In this document: piece by piece, positions 58,984 through 64,000 of the stretch
How the letters are laid out: every line of letters begins with the position of its first letter
How positions within the stretch are numbered: the first letter of the stretch is position 1
Source: Planctomycetota bacterium
GTDB taxonomy: Bacteria; Planctomycetota; Phycisphaerae; Phycisphaerales; UBA1924
Length of the DNA: 64,000 bases
NCBI GenBank assembly: GCA_039819165.1
Contig: JBCBSM010000001.1
Location: 1,054,001 to 1,118,000, forward strand
Reading direction: 5' to 3'
Notes under the pieces: model-generated
Databases searched by the model: none
Seen by the model: the letters and a program-made list of their open reading frames with translations, nothing else
Told to the model about the DNA's origin: nothing
Program-made: the position numbers and the translations under genes

Positions 58984-60279
58984 CTAGTCGCAGCCCGCAT
59001 CGAAGGCGTTGCCGAAGGCTAGGAAGTCGAACAGCGTCAGCCGGCCATCGAAGTCGAAGTCGGCCGCCACGCTGCCGGCATCGAACAGGTTGCCGAACTC
59101 CAGGAAGTCGAAGAGGGTCAGTTCGCCGTCTCGGTCGACGTCGGCCGGGCACTCGGGGATGAGCAGGAAGGCGTTGCCCAGCACGCCGAAACGGACGCCC
59201 GTGCCCACGATCCAGCCCCGCTCGTTGACGTGATCCGCCCGCTGCAGCAGGCCCCAGCCCTGCGCGGCGGCCTCGGGCACGAGATCGTTGAGCTCGAAGA
59301 AGGGGCCCCCGGGGCCGCCGGGCATGCAGAACGCCCGGATGCCGTCGAATGGCGGGGTATCGAGATCGGCGTACCAGCCGACGATCTCGCCTCGGTCGTT
59401 GATCGATCGCGCGTTGCCCTGCGGTCGCCCGAAGCCCAGCGGCTCGAGCAGGTGGATGGGCTCGTAGCCGCCGCCGTCAGCCCTCCACATCGTGGCGTAC
59501 TCGGGCTGCGAGATGTCGAACTGGGCCTCGCCCACGATGTCGCCGGCGGCGTTGGCGTCCCACGCACGGCTCGTCACGCCGGTGATGCTCGGGTGGTCGT
59601 GCAGGTTGATGACCACGCCGTCGCGCCACGCCCGGGCTCGATCCTGCAGCGAAGTCCGGAACCCGGCGACGAGTCCCCGCTCGGTGATGGCCCAGGGCCG
59701 CTCGAGATCGCCCAGGTCGACTAGTGCGCCATCGACATCGAGCAGCCAGCCCTTCGGATCCCGGCCGCCCGTCATGTTCTCCTGCTCGCCGTGGCCGACG
59801 ATGCGGCCCGTGGCGTTCCGTGCAATGGCCGAGGTCAGATCGAACGCGGGCGGCGAGGACAGCCGATCCGCGATCGGGGATGGCTCGCCCTCATCGTCCC
59901 ACTCGACCGCGACCGCGTCGATGATGATGAGTGTGATCGAGCCGATCTGCTCGAACGTGATCTCCATCGACGAGCCGAGCAGCTTCCCGTCGTTGCCGAC
60001 GAATTGGACCTCGCTGGCATTGTCACCCGCGCGGAGCAGCATCGGCCGCTCGACCGAGGCGCCCTCGTCGGACCACAGCAGGCCCACCGGCTTGCCCTCG
60101 ACCGGCTCGAAGCCGATGCCACCGATCGGTCCGGCATCGCTCGCGAAGGTGGCGTCGACGATGCCGAACTCGGGCGTCACCTCGCCCAGATCGATGATGC
60201 GGTAGGTGGGCTGCGACCACGCGATGGACGCCGCCGTCCCGAGAAGGGCGCCGGCCACGAGTGCGATCCTGGCGTGCAT
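58984..60279 (-). CDS. Exported beta-rich protein with dockerin-like C-terminal repeats
   Basis: A 431-residue exported protein with signal peptide ALVAGALLGTAASIAWSQ. The body (about 25-375) is repetitive and beta-rich, with units such as RSINDRGEIVGWYAD and VNERGWIVGTGV, similar to HAF-type repeats (NDxGxIVG). The C-terminus is CPADVDRDGELTLFDFLEFG followed by a second DFDGRLTLFDFLAFGNAFD copy: two Asp-rich calcium-binding loops of the dockerin type used as cell-surface tags in Phycisphaerae. GAGGAG precedes the ATG. The body could be a surface adhesin or extracellular enzyme carrier; no catalytic motif was seen. Confidence 0.85.
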   Translation of the reverse strand: MHARIALVAGALLGTAASIAWSQPTYRIIDLGEVTPEFGIVDATFASDAGPIGGIGFEPVEGKPVGLLWSDEGASVERPMLLRAGDNASEVQFVGNDGKLLGSSMEITFEQIGSITLIIIDAVAVEWDDEGEPSPIADRLSSPPAFDLTSAIARNATGRIVGHGEQENMTGGRDPKGWLLDVDGALVDLGDLERPWAITERGLVAGFRTSLQDRARAWRDGVVINLHDHPSITGVTSRAWDANAAGDIVGEAQFDISQPEYATMWRADGGGYEPIHLLEPLGFGRPQGNARSINDRGEIVGWYADLDTPPFDGIRAFCMPGGPGGPFFELNDLVPEAAAQGWGLLQRADHVNERGWIVGTGVRFGVLGNAFLLIPECPADVDRDGELTLFDFLEFGNLFDAGSVAADFDFDGRLTLFDFLAFGNAFDAGCD

Positions 60280-60329
60280 GTCGTGCTCCTCTGCTGCCCA
60301 TCCGCCGGCAGAGTCTACCGGCCGCCGAC

Positions 60330-61655
60330 CTACACGGATGCACCCACCCCATGCCCCGCGTGCCCCGGCAGCGGGAAGGCGCTGCAGAACTCGCGGACCT
60401 CGGCGCGCACCGCGGCGGCCTCGCTGGCGACCACCTCGCCCTTCAGGCCCGCCGCCAGCACCCGATCGATCAGGCCGGCGACGCGGGCCATCTCGGCCTC
60501 GCCGAAGCCGCGAGTGGTCACGGCGGCCGTGCCCAGGCGGATGCCGCTGGTGACGCGGGGCGGCCTGGGGTCCTGGGGCACGCCGTTCTTGTTGCAGACG
60601 ATGCCGGCCCGCTCGAGCCACTGCTCGGCATCGGCGCCGGTCAGGTCCTCGTGCTTGGCGCGGAGGTCGACGAGCATCAGGTGGTTGTCGGTGCCGCCGC
60701 TGGTGATGCGGTAGCCGTGGCCCTGCAGCGCCGACGCGAGCGCCCTCGCGTTGGCCACCACCTGCGTGGCGTACCGGCGGAAGTCGGGCGTGAGCGCCTC
60801 GCCGAAGGCCACCGCCTTGGCCGTCACTACGTGCATCAGGGGGCCGCCCTGCGTGCCGGGGAACACCGCCCGATCGAGCTTCTTGGCCAGGTCGGCGTCG
60901 TCGGTCAGGATCAGCCCGCCGCGGGGACCGCGGAGCGTCTTGTGCGTCGTCGTAGTGACCACGTGCGCGTGCGGCAGGGGCGACGGATGCACCCGCCCGG
61001 CAACGAGGCCCGCGATGTGCGCGATGTCCGCGACGAGCAAGGCGTCGATCGAGTCGGCGATCTCGCGGAAGCGCTCGAAGTCGATCACCCGCGGATAGGC
61101 CGAGTAGCCGCACATCAGCACCTTCGGGCGGTGCTCCTCGCAGATGGCCGCCACGCGGTCGTAGTCGATCTGCTCGAATTGCGGGTGGTCCTCGTCGTAG
61201 TGCAGCGGGTAGTGCACCGGGTTGAACCACTTGCCGCTCATGTTGACCTTCAGCCCGTGGCTGAGGTGCCCGCCGTCGGCCAGCACCAGCGATGCGAAGG
61301 TATCGCCGGGCTTGAGCAGCGCCAGGAACACCGCAGCGTTCGCCTGCGCGCCCGAGTGCGGCTGTACGTTGGCAAACTGCGCGCCGAACAGGTCCTTGGC
61401 GCGATCGATCGCGAGCTGCTCGGCCTCGTCGTGGTGCGCGCAGCCGCCGTAGTAGCGGGCGCCGGGGTAGCCCTCGGCGTACTTGTTGGTCATGCACGAC
61501 CCGGTGGCGGCCATGACCGCCGGTGAGGCATGGTTCTCGCTGGCGATGAGCTCGATCGTCGTCGCCTGGCGGTCGGCCTCGCGGTCGAGGATCGCCGCGA
61601 CCTCCGGATCCCGGGCGCGGATGGACTCCAGGCCGTCGTCGTGCACCGTACTCAT
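60330..61655 (-). CDS. glyA: Serine hydroxymethyltransferase
   Basis: A 441-residue PLP enzyme converting serine and tetrahydrofolate to glycine and methylene-tetrahydrofolate, the main one-carbon source. [19 protein letters not shown] is the family start; [15 protein letters not shown] the PLP loop; the Schiff-base lysine is Lys239 in [29 protein letters not shown] is also typical. Length matches bacterial GlyA with some C-terminal extension. There is no ribosome-binding site; TAGCAT is five bases before the ATG at 61655, in line with a leaderless transcript. Confidence 0.97.
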   Translation of the reverse strand: MSTVHDDGLESIRARDPEVAAILDREADRQATTIELIASENHASPAVMAATGSCMTNKYAEGYPGARYYGGCAHHDEAEQLAIDRAKDLFGAQFANVQPHSGAQANAAVFLALLKPGDTFASLVLADGGHLSHGLKVNMSGKWFNPVHYPLHYDEDHPQFEQIDYDRVAAICEEHRPKVLMCGYSAYPRVIDFERFREIADSIDALLVADIAHIAGLVAGRVHPSPLPHAHVVTTTTHKTLRGPRGGLILTDDADLAKKLDRAVFPGTQGGPLMHVVTAKAVAFGEALTPDFRRYATQVVANARALASALQGHGYRITSGGTDNHLMLVDLRAKHEDLTGADAEQWLERAGIVCNKNGVPQDPRPPRVTSGIRLGTAAVTTRGFGEAEMARVAGLIDRVLAAGLKGEVVASEAAAVRAEVREFCSAFPLPGHAGHGVGASV

Positions 61656-61660
61656 GGGCA

Positions 61661-61666
61661 ATGCTA
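61661..61666 (-). promoter_or_regulatory. -10 element of glyA, leaderless type
   Basis: TAGCAT on the minus strand five bases before the glyA ATG; GC precedes it. It separates glyA from the upstream metallophosphatase gene. Confidence 0.45.
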
Positions 61667-61701
61667 GCGCAAGGACCCCCGGTGCCCGTGCGGGTTGCGG
61701 G

Positions 61702-62628
61702 CTAGCCCGTGGTCTCGGGCGGCACGCCCAGCCGCTCGGCGAACAGCGGCGCCTCCTGCGGATCGGGCGGGCTGGCCAGGTCGATGGGCAGGTACACGCC
61801 GTTGGCATGGTCGCTGTTGAGCACGACCGCGCACGGCGGCACGAAGCGGGCCCCCTCGGGCACCTTCTCGTGCCCCAGCACGAACATCGTGACCCCCCAC
61901 CGCTCGACGAGGTCCTCCAGGCTCTCGGCGTCGTAGTGGCGGCCCCACACCATCATGTGGGCCGACCCCTTGAGCGGCTGGTAGTCGTCGTCGGTCAGGT
62001 CGCGATCCAGGATGCCTACGTCGAATCGGCCCATCATCGCCGGGCTCGGCACGCTGTGGCTGCACAGGATGCGGCCCCTGGGCGTCTCGCACCGCAGCGC
62101 GAGGGGCATGGCCCGCACGAAGGCCTCGATTCCAGCATGCACGCGATCCGCATCGTCGCCGAACATCCGCTCGACGCCGTCGTTGAACGCCTCGACGACG
62201 CGGACGCCGTCCTTCACGATGCCCGATCCGACGATCTGCGCCAGCTCGTGGTTGGCCAGCAGCACGTGCACGTGCTCGGGGAAGGCCGCCTTGAGCGCCG
62301 CCACCCGGGCCAGCGCCCGGTAGCTGAAGTCGATGCCGCCCACGAGGTTCTCGCCGTGGATCAGCTCGTGCAGCGTCAGGTGACTGCGCTCGTCGGCCGG
62401 GGTCTCGGCGGGGTCGCCCGACAGGCCCGCCAGCCGCACCAGTGCCGCGAAGTGCTGCGGGTTGTCGTGCAGGTCGCCCGTGGCGATGAGACGACCCGGG
62501 GCCTCGACCACCTCGATCGAGCCCCGCCGGCACGCCGTCGTCCGCGAGGCCTCCGCGGCGCGGTAGAAGACCTCCGCCACGGCATCGGCCGACGCGAGAT
62601 CCAGGTGCTCGAACGCGAAGGCACGCAT
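61702..62628 (-). CDS. Calcineurin-like metallophosphatase
   Basis: A 308-residue metallophosphoesterase. The metal motifs are [12 protein letters not shown] (GDxH 51-54), [10 protein letters not shown] (NHE), CSHSVPSP (histidine) and LGHEKVPEG with the last histidine region. The class dephosphorylates phosphoproteins or phosphoesters with two metal ions. An inserted helical region lies between motifs one and two. It starts 23 bases after a protein kinase gene in the same direction, so it may reverse that kinase's action, though no direct sign of the substrate is present. Confidence 0.88.
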   Translation of the reverse strand: MRAFAFEHLDLASADAVAEVFYRAAEASRTTACRRGSIEVVEAPGRLIATGDLHDNPQHFAALVRLAGLSGDPAETPADERSHLTLHELIHGENLVGGIDFSYRALARVAALKAAFPEHVHVLLANHELAQIVGSGIVKDGVRVVEAFNDGVERMFGDDADRVHAGIEAFVRAMPLALRCETPRGRILCSHSVPSPAMMGRFDVGILDRDLTDDDYQPLKGSAHMMVWGRHYDAESLEDLVERWGVTMFVLGHEKVPEGARFVPPCAVVLNSDHANGVYLPIDLASPPDPQEAPLFAERLGVPPETTG

Positions 62629-62650
62629 CGGGTGCGCCGCGGCGGGCGGC

Positions 62651-63526
62651 TCAGCTGGCCGCCGACGGGCGGACCTGCCTCTCGGCCTCGGCCCGCACGA
62701 TGCCCAGGATGAGGTTCAACCGGTCGGCGACGTAGGCCATCGACTCGGGCCGCTTGGCCGGATCCACCTCGACGCACTGCATGATCACGTCGTTGAGCTT
62801 GGGGTGGATGCGGGGATTGAGCTCGCTGGCGGGCTTGGGCTTCTCGATCAGGCTGTCGTCCAGCGAATTCACCAGGCTGTTGTTGTCCGCCAGGGCCGTG
62901 GGGATCCGCTGCTGCGTGAGGCACGCGTACATGGTGGCGCCCAGGTTGTACACGTCGGTCTTGGGCGTGATCGCCCGGCGATGCACCTGCTCGGGGGCGA
63001 TGAAGTCCGGCGTGCCCTGGATGCGGGGCTTGACCGTGCCGGTCGCGCACGACTGGCCGAGGTCGATGATCTTGGCGGTGCCATCGGGCTCGATGACGAC
63101 GTTGTTGGGCTTCATGTCGGCGTGCACGAAGCCCCGCTCGTGCATGTGCGCCAGGGCCTGGGCCGTCTGGAAGAAGGCCGAGATCGCCTCCTCGAAGGTC
63201 TTGGGCGGCTTGGCCTCCATCGACACGCCGTCAACCAGGTCCATCACCAGGAACAGTTCCTTGGTCTGCAGGAGTTGCTTCTTCTTGATCATCCGCCGGA
63301 TCTTGCGGATGTTGGGATGGTCCAGCTTCGTCGAAACCTTGAACTCGTACTCGGCCTGCTCCAGGAAGCGCTGGTCCTTGGCGTCCTCCCGCTTGACGTG
63401 CTTGAGCGCGCAGATCTGCTTGCTACGCTCGTCCTGCGCAAGATAGATGATCGACGCCGCCCCGCGACCGAGTTCGTCGAGCACGCGGTGCCCTTCGATG
63501 ACATCTCCCTTGCGAAGCGGCTGCAC
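62651..63526 (-). CDS. Serine/threonine protein kinase, non-RD type
   Basis: A 291-residue soluble Hanks-type kinase. The glycine loop is LGRGAASIIYLA; Lys42 in ALKHVKRE is the ATP lysine; Glu62 region follows; the catalytic loop VHADMKPNN has Asp137 but Ala in place of Arg before it (HAD, not HRD), so it is non-RD; the metal motif is IDLG (Asp155) in place of DFG; GTPDFIAPEQ is the activation end. No membrane segment or sensor domain is attached. The GTG at 63526 has AAGGA seven bases upstream; an in-frame ATG at 63586 would add 20 residues. The metallophosphatase gene follows. Confidence 0.9.
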   Translation of the reverse strand: MQPLRKGDVIEGHRVLDELGRGAASIIYLAQDERSKQICALKHVKREDAKDQRFLEQAEYEFKVSTKLDHPNIRKIRRMIKKKQLLQTKELFLVMDLVDGVSMEAKPPKTFEEAISAFFQTAQALAHMHERGFVHADMKPNNVVIEPDGTAKIIDLGQSCATGTVKPRIQGTPDFIAPEQVHRRAITPKTDVYNLGATMYACLTQQRIPTALADNNSLVNSLDDSLIEKPKPASELNPRIHPKLNDVIMQCVEVDPAKRPESMAYVADRLNLILGIVRAEAERQVRPSAAS

Positions 63527-63649
63527 CGTGCGTCCTTCTCCCTGCTGCCGAGCGCCGCCCGGACGGCTCCCCGTGCGATCCGGCATCCCGGGCGGCGGCC
63601 GGCGACGCGGCGCTCGCCCGGTCGCGGGGCTCCGCCCGACCAAGCAAGT

Positions 63650-63655
63650 ACGGTA
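63650..63655 (-). promoter_or_regulatory. Putative -10 element of the kinase gene
   Basis: TACCGT on the minus strand within GCTACCGT, the same motif as before the O-methyltransferase gene, 123 bases before the kinase start. Confidence 0.4.
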
Positions 63656-63750
63656 GCCGGTCTATCGGCCGATGCGGTCCGTCCATCGCGGCGAAACCCG
63701 CGGCCCACGCCGGCCGAAACCGGCAGATCGTCCTCCCCGCGGAGCATGAA

Positions 63751-63776
63751 CGCGAATGCACCCAGCGCGAATGCAC
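63751..63776. repeat. Pair of 11-base direct repeats
   Basis: CGCGAATGCAC at 63751-63761 and 63766-63776, a 15-base period. Direct repeats of this kind can be regulator-binding sites; they lie about 100 bases upstream of the kinase -10 motif. Confidence 0.4.
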
Positions 63777-63874
63777 ACGCGCCCGGAGGTCCCGAGGCTC
63801 CGTCTATGTGTTCGACGCGTCGGCTGCCCGGTTTCACGCCGCGGCGGCGGGCCGCGGGCATGCGACGGCGCCGC

Positions 63875-64000
63875 TTAGCGAGCCGGGATGCCCGACTCGG
63901 CAAGGCGCTGGTAGAAACCCTCGCGCGGGAAGAAGCGGCCCGGGCTGGAGACCTCGGCCAGATCTTCATGCAATTGGATTCTCGACATCGGAATATCGAG
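63875..64000 (-). CDS. Unknown protein, C-terminal end
   Basis: An open frame runs in from the right edge and ends with TAA at 63875-63877. The 41 residues visible include MSRIQLHEDLAEVSSPGRFF and end EGFYQRLAESGIPAR. The start of the gene lies outside the window, although an internal ATG near 63988 could be the true start of a 37-residue protein. Composition (mixed charge, aromatic FF and FY) suggests real coding sequence. No family recognised. Confidence 0.4.
   Translation of the reverse strand, partial: LDIPMSRIQLHEDLAEVSSPGRFFPREGFYQRLAESGIPAR

Larger units (their letters stand above)
63527..63874 (-). other. Non-coding stretch upstream of the kinase gene
   Basis: 348 bases with no gene supported. 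It holds a GCTACCGT -10-like motif (63650-63655) and a pair of 11-base direct repeats (63751-63776), and the end of the partial gene at 63875 lies just beyond it. Confidence 0.5.

Overview
The window is about 64 kb of very GC-rich bacterial DNA (roughly 70 % by eye), densely coded on both strands. It looks like a chromosome of the Planctomycetota, most likely class Phycisphaerae. The reasons are the C-terminal dockerin-like pair of Asp-rich repeats after a Cys-Pro-Ala-Asp-Val junction (58984-60279), the CGYDLTG zinc ribbon (7756-8268), a secretin with a long coiled-coil N-terminus, the NHLRC2-type thioredoxin/NHL protein and the secreted amidohydrolase cluster. No rRNA, tRNA, CRISPR array, insertion sequence, prophage or integron was seen; this is core chromosome with lineage-specific genes.

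Layout. 1-2001: end of a YtcJ-like amidohydrolase, a GNAT acetyltransferase and prmC, joined by ATGA overlaps. 2028-3743: a PAS-GAF-receiver signalling protein. 3912-7797: a three-gene GldA/GldF/GldG-like ABC cassette. 7756-12271 (minus): four genes, three of them coupled by 4-base overlaps (small membrane protein, 857-residue exported repeat protein, flippase-like membrane protein, zinc-ribbon membrane protein), downstream of rho (12338-13882). 14154-15947 (minus): coaE, hpt, ppa, with pgi divergent at 16047. 17460-23435 (minus): NHLRC2-like protein, RluD-family pseudouridine synthase, YfgM-like membrane protein, a truncated MnmE-like GTPase and coaX. 23539-29387 (plus): a conserved unknown protein, a secretin, and an STAS antagonist with an RsbW-like kinase. 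29574-31755: a minimal iscS-iscU-iscA iron-sulfur cluster set, then an ACT-domain protein.

32441-34475 (minus): trxB, a GNAT enzyme and a small membrane protein, overlapping. 34665-36257: exported protein of unknown role, divergent from alanine dehydrogenase. 37645-38610: a primary-type sigma factor with a clear intrinsic terminator. 38878-41029: UVR-motif protein and CCA-adding/poly(A) polymerase family enzyme. 41117-43706: two exported ClpP/crotonase-fold proteins in tandem. 43839-47184: M3 and M32 metallopeptidases. 47253-49616: two tiny membrane proteins, an O-methyltransferase and a RibBA homologue with degenerate sites. 49829-56373: DUF1579 protein, phosphofructokinase, two exported amidohydrolase-fold proteins. 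56398-64000: lipoprotein-like protein, class V aminotransferase, cysteine dioxygenase, dockerin-tailed exported protein, glyA, metallophosphatase, non-RD protein kinase, and the C-terminus of an unknown gene.

Recurring themes. Several enzymes have lost residues the family normally needs (RibBA, CoaX, MnmE-like, amidohydrolases, one of the ClpP-fold pair, and a HisKA-like helix without its histidine). Many genes are coupled by GTGA or ATGA overlaps. A TAnnnT motif, often preceded by GC (GCTACGCT, GCTATGCT), lies 5-9 bases before the start codon of several genes that lack a ribosome-binding site, which suggests leaderless transcripts. Start codons were chosen by eye from ribosome-binding sites, overlaps and protein homology, and GC content was not computed.
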